A stretch of DNA of 32,370 nucleotides from Candidatus Roizmanbacteria bacterium GW2011_GWA2_35_19 (GCA_000990565.1 LBQC01000005.1:1-32370); one strand, 5' to 3'; numbered from the stretch's first letter, positions 1-7,773 are shown. The notes: generated by a model from the letters alone, not told the origin. Numbers and translations: made by a program.

Positions 1-2
1 CA

Positions 3-98
3 CCAAATGAAGCAATGGAGCAGGAATCAAACCGTTACAAATTTAGAAAATTTAAATCTTCAAAAGAAGCAAGTGTTGCACTTCAACTTAGAATGTAG
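3..98 (+). CDS. C-terminal end of an unidentified protein (cut by window edge)
   Basis: An open frame enters from the window edge and stops at TAG 96-98, giving 31 residues that end RKFKSSKEASVALQLRM. The piece is basic and helix-like. Its position and composition would suit the tail of a transposase, but I do not recognise the family and the call is only that a gene probably ends here. Another frame stays open slightly longer (to about position 114), so the frame itself is not certain. Confidence 0.3.
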   Translation, partial: PNEAMEQESNRYKFRKFKSSKEASVALQLRM

Positions 99-159
99 GG
101 TAGATTTTTTGTAAATAGGGCATTATCCTATAATGTTATGTATTTAGAGAAAAATCTGC

Positions 160-165
160 TATAAT
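160..165 (+). promoter_or_regulatory. Extended -10 promoter box (TGCTATAAT) for the small ORF at 174
   Basis: TGC precedes TATAAT at 160-165, making an extended -10 element. The ATG at 174 follows after only 8 nt, so the transcript would begin at or within a few bases of the start codon. A second TATAAT lies at 129-134. Confidence 0.55.
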
Positions 166-173
166 TCCAACCT

Positions 174-449
174 ATGGCAGAAAAAGCTACTTGCGACTTC
201 AGATTGACCGACGCATTACAACGGAAAGAAAAATGGTTCTCCATTGGTTCTGTAATTCATTTTTTACTCTGGAGAAGCGATAAGCAAGCGAGAGAAAAAG
301 GACTAATAAATGGACAAATTTGTATGGTAAGGACATTACATAATGGAGGAATGCCGACAGTATGTAATAGATTAACCGACTCAACCTCGACTTGTCCGAC
401 TGCTCAAGAAGCAATAAAAGAAGTAAATGCTGAATTCCCGCAGATTTAA
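174..449 (+). CDS. Small hypothetical protein, 91 aa
   Basis: I do not recognise this protein. It is soluble-looking and has five cysteines (near residues 7, 50, 64, 74 and one nearby), with no membrane segment and no known motif. Support for it being real is the extended -10 box 8 nt before the ATG, the same arrangement as many other genes in this window, and a hairpin followed by a T-run just past its stop. It converges with the permease gene at 470. It could also be a chance ORF in a spacer. Confidence 0.45.
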   Translation: MAEKATCDFRLTDALQRKEKWFSIGSVIHFLLWRSDKQAREKGLINGQICMVRTLHNGGMPTVCNRLTDSTSTCPTAQEAIKEVNAEFPQI

Positions 450-460
450 CGCAGATTCAC

Positions 461-489
461 CGCAAGAAATCATTTCTTTGCGAATTTTT
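461..489 (+). terminator. Hairpin with T-run after the small ORF
   Basis: CGCAAGAAA and TTTCTTTGCG form an inverted repeat (461-482, one-base bulge), followed by AATTTTTG. It sits 12 nt after the stop of the small plus-strand ORF and overlaps the last codons of the convergent permease gene. The T-run is on the plus-strand side, so it would mainly end plus-strand transcription. Confidence 0.4.
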
Positions 490-1450
490 GAGATTCAATA
501 AGGATCGTCTCTATAAATATTGTGGTTGGGACAGCAAGAAGTACTCCCATCACTCCGGCCAATTTACCACCGACCACCATGACAATAAGGGTAGTAATAG
601 GATGAAGACCGGTCGCTTTCCTCATGATAATTGGAACAAATAAATTATTCTCAAGTTGTTGAACAACTAAGTAAACAAGGACATTTTTTAAGGCTAATAG
701 TGGGGAGACGGAAAGACCTATTAATATCGCCGGGATTGATGAGGTGATTGGACCCAAAGTCGGTATTACCTCAAGTAAGCCAGCAAGGACGGCAAGCGCA
801 AGAGTATATTTCATTCCGATGAAGCTAAGGCCGATATATGTAAATGTACCAACTACAAGCATTAATATTATTTCCCCCCAGAACCATGAGCTCATCCTTG
901 TTTGCGCCCTTTCTGAGATGATTTCTAATCTTTTTATTTCTAATTCATCAAAAAAGTTTCCGAGCATTTTCTCAACTAGTCTCTTTTCCAATAGAAAATA
1001 AAACCCAAAGAATAGAGTAGAGGTAACAAAGATGACATTAGAAAATATTGCTTTAACGAAATTTATAGTCTGATTTGCTAACCCCGGTAGGTTATTAGTC
1101 AGAAAATCAAAATTGATTAAATTTGCATAATCTGGGAACGTGCTCTTAATAATGGTTGGTAGACTTTTAGACAAAAAAATTATTTCAGTTACAAGTGGGG
1201 GGATTATCAATGAAAAGACATTAAAAATTACAAAAACAAATAAAGTGTAAATGACAAAGGCAGCTATCGAGCGGGGAATCCTTTTATTCTCTAAAAAATT
1301 TACAGCCGGCCGTAGACTCCCCGAAATAATAAAGGCGATAAAAAGTGAAAAGACTAATTCCCTAATTTGCCATAACAATCCCAAAGCAAGGAGAAAAAAA
1401 ATCGTAAATATAATTGTTTTTGAAGACACTTCAATCTTATGAGTGTTCAT
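470..1450 (-). CDS. AI-2E family transporter (PerM-type permease)
   Basis: The 326-residue integral membrane protein has the multi-helix layout of the AI-2E/PerM family: two or three N-terminal helices, a hydrophilic central region, then a C-terminal bundle containing LEVIPTLGPITSSIPAILIG. Substrates in this family are mostly unknown; members include the AI-2 exporter TqsA and Na+/H+ antiporters, so no substrate is assigned. The ATG at 1450 (MNTHKIEV) is preferred over an upstream ATG at 1483, because TGATATAAT sits 7 nt before it and the longer start would overlap comF. It lies 19 nt downstream of comF but appears to have its own promoter. Confidence 0.88.
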   Translation of the reverse strand: MNTHKIEVSSKTIIFTIFFLLALGLLWQIRELVFSLFIAFIISGSLRPAVNFLENKRIPRSIAAFVIYTLFVFVIFNVFSLIIPPLVTEIIFLSKSLPTIIKSTFPDYANLINFDFLTNNLPGLANQTINFVKAIFSNVIFVTSTLFFGFYFLLEKRLVEKMLGNFFDELEIKRLEIISERAQTRMSSWFWGEIILMLVVGTFTYIGLSFIGMKYTLALAVLAGLLEVIPTLGPITSSIPAILIGLSVSPLLALKNVLVYLVVQQLENNLFVPIIMRKATGLHPITTLIVMVVGGKLAGVMGVLLAVPTTIFIETILIESQKFAKK

Positions 1451-1457
1451 GATGATA

Positions 1458-1463
1458 ATTATA
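1458..1463 (-). promoter_or_regulatory. Extended -10 box of the AI-2E permease gene
   Basis: On the minus strand TGATATAAT lies 7 nt before the ATG at 1450, inside the short gap after comF. No Shine-Dalgarno sequence fits between box and start, so a leaderless mRNA is implied. Confidence 0.55.
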
Positions 1464-1469
1464 TCATGA

Positions 1470-2156
1470 TTACCCTTTAGCAAGGGCTAAGACAAAAACC
1501 TTACTTGTTCCATTTCTTTTTAAAACCCGGGTGGCTTCGCTGACCGTTGAGCCGGTGGTTACAACGTCATCAACAAGTAAGATTTTTTTGTTTTTTACAT
1601 CGGCGTTAGGCCTCAAAGTAAATATCCCCCTAACATTCCTATATCTCATGAGCTTTGACCCAAGCTGTGCTTGAGGATACTTATCTTTTACCCTTATTAA
1701 AAAATCACCGGTTTCAAGCCCTAAAAACTTATTTAAAAACTTTGCAATTAGAATTGACTGGTTAAAACCTCTTTCCGTCATCCTTGCTTTAGTTAATGGT
1801 ATCGGCTCAATAATATAGTCCTTCGCGATTGTTTTTAGCTTCATAATCTTTTCTAAAGAATCTCGTTTTATACCGCGAATAAAGTCGCTCCAAATTTCGG
1901 TCGCCAATCGATATTTAATATTTTTAATAATCTTTTTTAAAAAACCATTGTAATAATAGATTCCCGTCAATCCATCTATGTTCAATTTTTTTAGGCATCC
2001 TGGGTGAGTTAGGCCTAGAGGACTGGATTTTTTACAGTAATAACATCGCTCTCGATTATATGGTTTTAGTTTTTGATAACATTTCGGGCAGATATATGTG
2101 CCTAGATAGCCACAACCAAGGCAAAATTTTGGAAACAGGAGGTCTTTAAGAAACAT
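1470..2156 (-). CDS. comF: ComF family phosphoribosyltransferase-like protein
   Basis: The 228-aa protein has the ComF layout. N-terminal zinc-ribbon cysteine pairs (CLGCGY, CPKC, then CYYC) occupy roughly residues 12-43, and a type I phosphoribosyltransferase domain carries the PRPP-binding motif ILLVDDVVTTGST near residues 192-205. ComF is needed for DNA uptake in competent bacteria, where it works with the ComFA helicase and PriA. ComM is encoded at 7774, so the organism may retain natural transformation, which fits CPR cells that must import nucleotides or DNA. The gene is divergent from nrdR across a 210-bp spacer. Confidence 0.9.
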   Translation of the reverse strand: MFLKDLLFPKFCLGCGYLGTYICPKCYQKLKPYNRERCYYCKKSSPLGLTHPGCLKKLNIDGLTGIYYYNGFLKKIIKNIKYRLATEIWSDFIRGIKRDSLEKIMKLKTIAKDYIIEPIPLTKARMTERGFNQSILIAKFLNKFLGLETGDFLIRVKDKYPQAQLGSKLMRYRNVRGIFTLRPNADVKNKKILLVDDVVTTGSTVSEATRVLKRNGTSKVFVLALAKG

Positions 2157-2167
2157 AATATAGATAC

Positions 2168-2173
2168 ATTATA
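2168..2173 (-). promoter_or_regulatory. -10 box of comF
   Basis: Minus-strand TATAAT lies 11 nt before the comF ATG at 2156, with no Shine-Dalgarno sequence between. Confidence 0.4.
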
Positions 2174-2197
2174 AACCTAATACTTTGTTCACAAATA

Positions 2198-2217
2198 TCA
2201 AAGTATTTATACTTTGA
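2198..2217. promoter_or_regulatory. Perfect operator-like palindrome between comF and nrdR
   Basis: TCAAAGTAT-TT-ATACTTTGA is a perfect 9+2+9 inverted repeat. A third half-site (ATACTTTG) lies at about 2180-2187. It sits in the 210-bp spacer between divergent comF and nrdR and looks like a dimeric repressor site. It does not match the usual NrdR box. The rest of the spacer is AT-rich with nothing else recognised; no cobalamin riboswitch was found. Confidence 0.45.
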
Positions 2218-2366
2218 AAAAAACTGCAAAAAAATCTGAGGCTAAATTTTTGTTTGATATAGTTTGAATACATTTTGACCTCTTGCAAACCTACAGGCAG
2301 TGTTATAAATTTTTAAAGCACACTAGGGAAGAAATATTAAATAACAAATATTAAATATCAAAAATA

Positions 2367-2813
2367 ATGTTTTGTATATTTTGCAAGAATCAAGACACAG
2401 AGGTAATAGAAACTAGGATATCTGATGATGGGGCAACGGTTAGACGTCGAAGGGTTTGCTTAAAATGCGAAAAAAGATTCACAACTTATGAAAGAGTAGA
2501 AGAGTTACCAATATTAGTTATAAAACGGGACGGCAGAAGGGAAAGATTTGATCGAGACAAATTAAGAAGAGGATTAGTGATACCCTGCGAAAAAACGACA
2601 ATTTCGTCCGATCAAGTTGAAGGTGTAATTAATGAAGTTGAGCAGGATTTAAAACAAAGAGAGACAACCGAGATTGAAAGTAAGGAAATCGGAAATTTAG
2701 TAGCAAAAAAATTAAAAAAATTAGATAAAATAGCCTACATCCGATTTGCCAGTGTTTTTCGAAGGTTTGTAGATTTAGAAGATTTTGAAAAAGAATTGAA
2801 AAAATTAAGTTAA
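2367..2813 (+). CDS. nrdR: Transcriptional repressor NrdR
   Basis: This 148-aa protein is of typical NrdR length. An N-terminal zinc ribbon (MFCIFC at 1-6, CLKCEKRF near 31-38) is followed by VRRRR and an ATP-cone domain (ILVIKRDGRRERFDRDKL from about 50). NrdR senses ATP/dATP and represses ribonucleotide reductase genes. Its position 23 bp upstream of nrdJ makes that gene the obvious target, though I could not see a canonical NrdR box. Most NrdR proteins have Pro between the first cysteines (CPFC); here it is Ile. Confidence 0.95.
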   Translation: MFCIFCKNQDTEVIETRISDDGATVRRRRVCLKCEKRFTTYERVEELPILVIKRDGRRERFDRDKLRRGLVIPCEKTTISSDQVEGVINEVEQDLKQRETTEIESKEIGNLVAKKLKKLDKIAYIRFASVFRRFVDLEDFEKELKKLS

Positions 2814-2836
2814 ATAGTTACTATACATAACACAAT

Positions 2837-5233
2837 ATGAAGCTTTTAGGAATTTCAGAAAAAGTATTTATCGACAGATACTCTTTAAAAGATAAGGCAG
2901 GTAATTCGATGGAGAAAAAACCGGAAGAAATGTGGAGAAGAATAGCGAATGCAGTTGCTCAAGTAGAAAGAAAATATAAAAAATCCTCCTCCGCTAAAGC
3001 TTCGGCGGACAAGTGGGAAAAAGAATTTTATTCTTCACTTAAAGATTTCAAGTATGTCCCAGGCGGGAGGATACTCGCCGGAGCCGGGACTGGATTTAAT
3101 GTCTCATTTTACAATTGTTTTGTAATCCCGTCGCCCCCTGATTCTCGAGATGGAATTATTGAGACATTGAAACAAATGGTTGAAATTATGGCTCGCGGTG
3201 GAGGCGTCGGTATAAATCTTTCGTCTCTTCGACCTCGTGGAGCCCGGGTTAAAAAAGTCAATGGGTTTTCATCAGGCCCGATTAACTGGGCCGAGCTTTT
3301 TTCAGTTGCTACCAAAGACATAATTCAACAAGGAGGGACGAGACGCGGAGCCCTGATGCTTATGCTCTGGGATTGGCATCCTGATATTGAAGAGTTTATT
3401 ACAGTTAAGCAAGACTTAACAAGAATAAATGGTGCTAATTTATCAATCTGTGTTTCTGATTCCTTCATGGATGCAGTTGCCAAAGATGCCGACTGGCCAT
3501 TATGTTTTCCTGATATAAAAGATCCTGAGTATGATACTAAATGGACGGGAGACCTTGAGGTTTGGAAAAAGCTGGGGAAAAAAGTGATAGTTCATAAAAT
3601 TGTTAAAGCTAGAAAAATTTGGGATTTGGTCGCTGAGGCCGCTTGGAAATCGGCTGAACCTGGGGTAGTTTTTATGGAAAGATATAACAAGCTATATAAT
3701 AATTACTATTGGAATAGAATTATTTGTGTTAATCCATGTGGAGAAGAAGGATTGCCACCATGGGGGGTCTGTAATCTTGGGTCGATTAATCTATCAGCTT
3801 TAGTAAAGGGTGATAATGTTGATAAAAAAGGAACCTTTGATTTTACTATCTTAAAAAAGTTGGTAAAAACCGCCGTCCGCTTTCAGGATAATATTGTAGA
3901 TATGGATCCTTACGTTTTTCCAGGGATAAAGAAAACACAACTTGAAGGCGAAAGACGAATTGGTCTTGGAACAATGGGGTTAGGGGATGCATTAATCAAG
4001 CTTCACCTTCGATATGGGTCGCCAGAGTCACTTCAATTTATTGATAAGGTATATAAAATAATCCGTGACGAAGCTTACCGCGCCTCGTCAGAAAACGCAA
4101 AAGAAAAAGGGAGTTTCGGAAAGTTTGATAAAAAATTATTTCTTGAGGGTCTTTTTGTTAGGGAGATTACAGAGGATGTGAAAAAATCAATCAAAAAGAA
4201 TGGGATTAGAAACTCGCTTTTATTAATGCAAGCCCCAACCGGATCAACTTCTCTCATGGCGAATACAACGTCAGGGATTGAACCCGTTTTTGAATATGAG
4301 TTTACAAGAAGAGATCGATTGGGGACTCACATAATCCGCCATCATCTTTATGAGCAATGGTATAAAAAACATGAAAAAGAAATTAAAGAAGGCAAAGTGG
4401 TGAGGCCGGACTGGTTTGTATCGGCAAATGATTTAACTCCAGAAGACCATGTTAGAGTCCAGGCCGCTATCCAAAAATATGTCGATGCATCAATATCAAA
4501 GACAGTCAATGCGCCAAGGACTCACACCGTTGAAGACGTCAAAAGACTCTATACTTTAGCTTACAAACTTGGATGCAAAGGAATTGCATATATGAGAGAA
4601 GGATCCAGGCCCGGAGTTCTTGAGAGAGAAACAAAAAAAGAGGAAGAAGTCAAACAAAAATTACCCGCCTATACCATTAAACCAAGACCAATGGTTGTAA
4701 GAGGAGCGACTTACAGAATGCACACGCCAGTCGGGATTGCCTTTATCACAATCAACACCAATGGTGGCAATCCGCCAGAGCCGCTTGAGGTATTTATCAA
4801 TGTTGGTAAGGCGGGATCGGATGTCTATGCGATGGCGGAAGGCCTAGGGCGGATGATTTCAGTAGCCCTGCGCTTTTCATCCCATCTATCAGTAGTTGAG
4901 CGAATCCAGGAGATTATTACTCAACTTCAGGGAATTGGAGGGGCTCGAAGTTCTGGATTTGGGAAGGATAGGATTAGAAGCCTGCCTGATGCAGTTGCTA
5001 AAGTACTCTCAATTCATTATGGGTTTAATGGTGAGTCAAAGCATGAAAACGGGGTTGCTGAAATAAAGAAAGAAGAACCAAAACTAGTTATTACAACAAC
5101 ACAACCTACTCTGGCCGCCGCCTCTGTCTCCAAACAAGTAAATTTTGACATCTGCCCTACATGTGGTGAAGCGACCTTTGTCCATGAAGAAGGTTGTAAA
5201 AAATGCTATGGATGTGGATACTCGGAGTGCTAA
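2837..5233 (+). CDS. nrdJ: Class II (adenosylcobalamin-dependent) ribonucleotide reductase
   Basis: This 798-aa enzyme reduces ribonucleotides to deoxyribonucleotides using an AdoCbl-generated thiyl radical. The catalytic motif NPCGE is at residues 299-303 (Cys301 the thiyl site); Cys94 and Cys312 are the likely redox pair. A C-terminal cysteine-rich tail (CPTCGEATF...CKKCYGCGYSEC) matches the zinc/redox tail of class II enzymes. PGGRIL is at 75-80. Residues 50-59 (SSSAKASADK) are encoded by a short palindromic repeat at 2990-3009, inserted in frame between the first helix and the WEKEFY segment. A class II enzyme needs B12, and an adenosyltransferase and possible uptake genes follow directly. 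Confidence 0.96.
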   Translation: MKLLGISEKVFIDRYSLKDKAGNSMEKKPEEMWRRIANAVAQVERKYKKSSSAKASADKWEKEFYSSLKDFKYVPGGRILAGAGTGFNVSFYNCFVIPSPPDSRDGIIETLKQMVEIMARGGGVGINLSSLRPRGARVKKVNGFSSGPINWAELFSVATKDIIQQGGTRRGALMLMLWDWHPDIEEFITVKQDLTRINGANLSICVSDSFMDAVAKDADWPLCFPDIKDPEYDTKWTGDLEVWKKLGKKVIVHKIVKARKIWDLVAEAAWKSAEPGVVFMERYNKLYNNYYWNRIICVNPCGEEGLPPWGVCNLGSINLSALVKGDNVDKKGTFDFTILKKLVKTAVRFQDNIVDMDPYVFPGIKKTQLEGERRIGLGTMGLGDALIKLHLRYGSPESLQFIDKVYKIIRDEAYRASSENAKEKGSFGKFDKKLFLEGLFVREITEDVKKSIKKNGIRNSLLLMQAPTGSTSLMANTTSGIEPVFEYEFTRRDRLGTHIIRHHLYEQWYKKHEKEIKEGKVVRPDWFVSANDLTPEDHVRVQAAIQKYVDASISKTVNAPRTHTVEDVKRLYTLAYKLGCKGIAYMREGSRPGVLERETKKEEEVKQKLPAYTIKPRPMVVRGATYRMHTPVGIAFITINTNGGNPPEPLEVFINVGKAGSDVYAMAEGLGRMISVALRFSSHLSVVERIQEIITQLQGIGGARSSGFGKDRIRSLPDAVAKVLSIHYGFNGESKHENGVAEIKKEEPKLVITTTQPTLAAASVSKQVNFDICPTCGEATFVHEEGCKKCYGCGYSEC
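2990..3009. repeat. Short imperfect palindrome inserted in frame in nrdJ
   Basis: TCCGC and GCGGA arms flank an AAGCTT core, with two imperfect pairs in between. It is translated as SAKASAD within NrdJ. The sequence style is that of dispersed palindromes seen in CPR genomes and resembles the one at 17473-17488 (TCCGCC/GGCGGA arms). Confidence 0.6.
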
Positions 5234-5363
5234 AACAGAAGGTAGAGAATAGGAATAGATGCGAGTTAAGAAGTTTGAATAAGGACGATAGATAAACCTT
5301 TCCTCTTATTTCTATTTTCCCAACTCGTTTCTAAACCCAATTTCCATTTTCTAACTTTTAAAT

Positions 5364-5909
5364 ATGCCAATATACACACGTACAGGTGACAAAGGGGAGA
5401 CTTCGTTATATGGTGGAAAGAGAATTTCAAAAGCCGATTGTCAGGTTGAAACTTACGGATCGATAGACGAATTAACAAGTTTTATTGGATTGCTGGTAAG
5501 CAAAGTAAAGAAAAGTAATGATAAAGAATTATTAATAAATATACAAAAAGATCTTTATCAGATTATGTCATTTTTGTCTGGAGCAAAAATAGATTTATCG
5601 GTCCTTCCAACAAAAGTTATTAATTTTGAAAAACAAATTGATTCAGTTGAAAAAAAACTACCAAAGTTAAATAAATTTATACTACCTGGGGGGAATGAAA
5701 TATCATCTCTATTTCATGTAGTTAGAGTGCTTTGCCGGAAAGCAGAAAGAAGAAATATTGATTTTTTCAATCAACCCTTCGACTTCGCTCAGGACAAGTC
5801 AACAATTAACAATCAACAATTAACAATTATTAAATATTTAAATCGACTTTCCGACCTTTTTTTTACGCTGGCCCGAAAGTATGGACAAAGACAGGAAGTT
5901 GTTTTATAA
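5364..5909 (+). CDS. PduO-type ATP:cob(I)alamin adenosyltransferase
   Basis: This 181-aa enzyme makes adenosylcobalamin, the cofactor of the NrdJ encoded just upstream. The N-terminal ATP-binding signature TRTGDKGETSL (residues 5-15), VETYGSIDELTSFIG (28-42), RVLCRKAERR and the terminal KYLNRLSDLFFTLAR all match PduO-type enzymes. Residues 138-145 (PFDFAQDK), and about ten after them, look like a repeat-encoded insertion (5775-5826) between the last two helices. Family enzymes are trimers with the active site between subunits. There is no Shine-Dalgarno sequence before the ATG. The 130-bp gap after nrdJ is AT-rich, with nothing clear in it. Confidence 0.94.
   Translation: MPIYTRTGDKGETSLYGGKRISKADCQVETYGSIDELTSFIGLLVSKVKKSNDKELLINIQKDLYQIMSFLSGAKIDLSVLPTKVINFEKQIDSVEKKLPKLNKFILPGGNEISSLFHVVRVLCRKAERRNIDFFNQPFDFAQDKSTINNQQLTIIKYLNRLSDLFFTLARKYGQRQEVVL
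5775..5826. repeat. CPR-type repeat plus 14-bp tandem duplication inside the adenosyltransferase gene
   Basis: CCCTTCGACTTCGCTCAGG starts at 5775 and is read as PFDFAQDK, a peptide typical of repeat readthrough in CPR genomes. It is followed by a perfect 14-bp tandem repeat (TCAACAATTAACAA at 5799-5812 and 5813-5826). Together they add about 17 codons without breaking the frame. Confidence 0.6.
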
Positions 5910-5910
5910 T
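5905..5910 (+). promoter_or_regulatory. -10 box overlapping the adenosyltransferase stop codon
   Basis: TATAAT at 5905-5910 includes the TAA stop at 5907-5909 and lies 11 nt before the DUF4430 gene's ATG at 5922. It would give that gene an internal promoter. Confidence 0.4.
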
Positions 5911-5921
5911 CTCAGTTGCCT

Positions 5922-6308
5922 ATGAAAAAACAAAACATTTTTTTGATTATTTTAGTAATTTTAATTTTCTTGACAGGTTATTTTTACAAAACAAAACTTC
6001 AACCAAATAAAAACATATCTATTAAGCAAAATGTAGTTCTTCTTAAAGTTGGCGATGAAAAAAACTTCACAACTTATAAAACAATTGAAAAGAAATCGGC
6101 CTTAGATTTGCTGAAAGAAAAAAACAAAGTAACTACTAAAGGAGAAGGAGTAAACGCCTACGTGATTTCAATTAATGGGATTGAGGCAAAGACGGAAAAT
6201 AAAGAATTTTGGTCATTTTACGTAAACGGAAAAATGGCTGAAGTTGGTGCCGGAAGCTATATTATTAGAGAAGGAGATAAGATCGAATGGAAGATAGAAA
6301 AGTATTAA
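5922..6308 (+). CDS. DUF4430 (transcobalamin-like C-terminal) exported protein
   Basis: This 128-aa protein has an N-terminal membrane anchor/signal segment (residues 6-22, IFLIILVILIFLTGYFY) and one DUF4430 domain. The domain signature is clear: LDLLKEKN, then FWSFYVNGKMAEVGAGSYIIREGDKIEWKIE at the C-terminus. DUF4430 is the beta domain shared with mammalian transcobalamin/intrinsic factor. Its position between an adenosyltransferase and a putative S-component makes an outside-facing B12-binding role attractive, but that is inference. A TTG two codons upstream is an alternative start; the ATG is preferred because of the TATAAT 11 nt before it. Confidence 0.85.
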   Translation: MKKQNIFLIILVILIFLTGYFYKTKLQPNKNISIKQNVVLLKVGDEKNFTTYKTIEKKSALDLLKEKNKVTTKGEGVNAYVISINGIEAKTENKEFWSFYVNGKMAEVGAGSYIIREGDKIEWKIEKY

Positions 6309-6318
6309 TTAAATCCAA

Positions 6319-6846
6319 ATGACAAAATCCAAAACCCAAAAATTTATTTCGTATTTTGCAATGATTTTGTTGGCTGTTTTTGCAAGGCTGATACCACACT
6401 CCCCAAATTTTACCCCTATCGGAGGACTCGCTATCTTCTCTGGATTACAATTTAAAAGTAAGCTTTCCGTCTTAATACCCTTATTAGCAATGGTCATTTC
6501 AGATATGTTTTTAGGAATCCATAAAACAATCCCATACGTATATATAAGTTTTATAATTATTTTTTTTCTTGGAAGATCAATAAAAAATGAAATTACTTTT
6601 AAAAAAATAGTTATCATTAGTTTAGTGTCATCAATTTTATTTTTTTTAATTACCAATTTAGGCGTCTTCATAACCGGATCAATGTATCAAAAATCATTTT
6701 CTGGTCTTATTCAATGTTATTTCATGGGAATTCCATTTTTTCGAAATACGGCGATTAGTGATATTTTTTATAGCTTAACTTTTTTTTATGGATATAAATA
6801 TCTTCCGCTCATAATTCCAAAAAAATTATTCAGGTCCAAGCTTTAA
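6319..6846 (+). CDS. DUF6580 family putative transport protein (ECF S-component-like)
   Basis: This 175-aa membrane protein has about five or six helices and the DUF6580 N-terminal signature ARLIPHSPNFTPIGGLAIFSG (residues 21-41), followed by the acidic DMFLG turn between helices. The family is regarded as S-component-like for energy-coupling-factor transport. It lies 10 bp after the DUF4430 gene in the B12 block, so vitamin B12 or a precursor is a reasonable substrate guess. No EcfA/EcfT genes are in the window, so they would have to be elsewhere. Confidence 0.8.
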   Translation: MTKSKTQKFISYFAMILLAVFARLIPHSPNFTPIGGLAIFSGLQFKSKLSVLIPLLAMVISDMFLGIHKTIPYVYISFIIIFFLGRSIKNEITFKKIVIISLVSSILFFLITNLGVFITGSMYQKSFSGLIQCYFMGIPFFRNTAISDIFYSLTFFYGYKYLPLIIPKKLFRSKL

Positions 6847-6855
6847 ACACCCAGG

Positions 6856-6861
6856 TATAAT
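6856..6861 (+). promoter_or_regulatory. -10 box of the hypothetical gene at 6868
   Basis: TATAAT lies 6 nt before the ATG at 6868, 9 nt after the DUF6580 gene's stop. The leader is effectively absent. Confidence 0.55.
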
Positions 6862-6867
6862 GAAATT

Positions 6868-7278
6868 ATGGCCCAAAAAAATTTTACTTCAGTAGATGAA
6901 TTGGTCAAGAAAAAAAATGAATCAATTAGCTTGCCAAAAGAGGCAGAGCCAATATCTTCTGAAAAATTTAATATTCAGGAAGCGGTTGAGCATGAGCCGG
7001 AACAAGAAGTAGAAAAATTCGTAAGCCCAAGAAGCGAGTCAATAGAATTGCCTCCAGACTTAAAAAGATTAGGCTTGCAACAGGCGACCACGACAAAATT
7101 CCCAACATTTAAAAATATAAAGCTTCCAATAAGCGATGAAAAAGTTATGGTTGGACTACACGCGCCGATTAATACTTCAATTAGGTGGTTAGCGACTTTT
7201 GCTATATATTTATTAGCTCGGGCTCATCTTGGGTTGAAAATAATTCACGGGAAAGTAGTGAGAGTCTTTAAAAGTTAG
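6868..7278 (+). CDS. Hypothetical protein with a C-terminal hydrophobic segment, 136 aa
   Basis: Not recognised. Residues 1-75 are acidic, low in hydrophobics and probably disordered (repeated SISLPKEAEP / ESIELPPD patterns). The C-terminal half contains a hydrophobic, possibly membrane-associated stretch (WLATFAIYLLARAHLGLKII). The layout suggests a tethered cytoplasmic tail. Its promoter is immediately upstream, and its stop codon overlaps that of the convergent thioredoxin gene. Confidence 0.75.
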   Translation: MAQKNFTSVDELVKKKNESISLPKEAEPISSEKFNIQEAVEHEPEQEVEKFVSPRSESIELPPDLKRLGLQQATTTKFPTFKNIKLPISDEKVMVGLHAPINTSIRWLATFAIYLLARAHLGLKIIHGKVVRVFKS

Positions 7279-7595
7279 GATGCAACTTTTTTTATTTCAG
7301 CTAGAAAGCCTTCTTTTCCCATCGCCCCGACAAATTGATTGGCAGGTGCTCCATCTTTAAAAATTACAAAAGTTGGGATAGAAAAAACTGAGTACTCTTG
7401 AGATAAATCCGGGTTTACATCAACATCAACCTTCACAAACTTAACATCCTTTAATTCATCAGACAGTTGATCAATAATTGGTCCGGTCATTTTACAGGGC
7501 CCGCACCAGTGAGCAAAGAAATCAACCATCACTGTCCCCTTATAATCCAAAACTTCAGATTTAAAATTATTTTTATCTCCATCAATGACTGCCAT
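7275..7595 (-). CDS. trxA: Thioredoxin
   Basis: This 106-aa protein is a single thioredoxin domain with the active site WCGPCK at residues 30-35, the buried VDFFAHW strand before it, the cis-proline motif SIPTFVIFKDG and a C-terminal helix. It is the general disulfide reductase and could recycle the C-terminal cysteines of NrdJ. It overlaps the stop of the preceding plus-strand gene by 4 bp. The 178-bp spacer to comM is AT-rich, with no clear structure. Confidence 0.96.
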   Translation of the reverse strand: MAVIDGDKNNFKSEVLDYKGTVMVDFFAHWCGPCKMTGPIIDQLSDELKDVKFVKVDVDVNPDLSQEYSVFSIPTFVIFKDGAPANQFVGAMGKEGFLAEIKKVAS

Positions 7596-7773
7596 ATATT
7601 TTTTAAATTATTAATGCAGGCTAAATAATAGAGAAAAACTTTGCTTCAGTCAAGCGGATTAATAAATATTTTATTTAGGTTACTACAACAATTAAATAAT
7701 ATCACTTGTAGCATATAGTCCATAGACAAACTCAAAAAAACCTGCTAAATCTTAAACAGTTAAATATTAAACT

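Noticed and set aside
2160-2366. Cobalamin riboswitch upstream of the nrdR-nrdJ block
   Set aside because: No B12-box or expected helices could be drawn; only the palindrome at 2198-2217 stands out.
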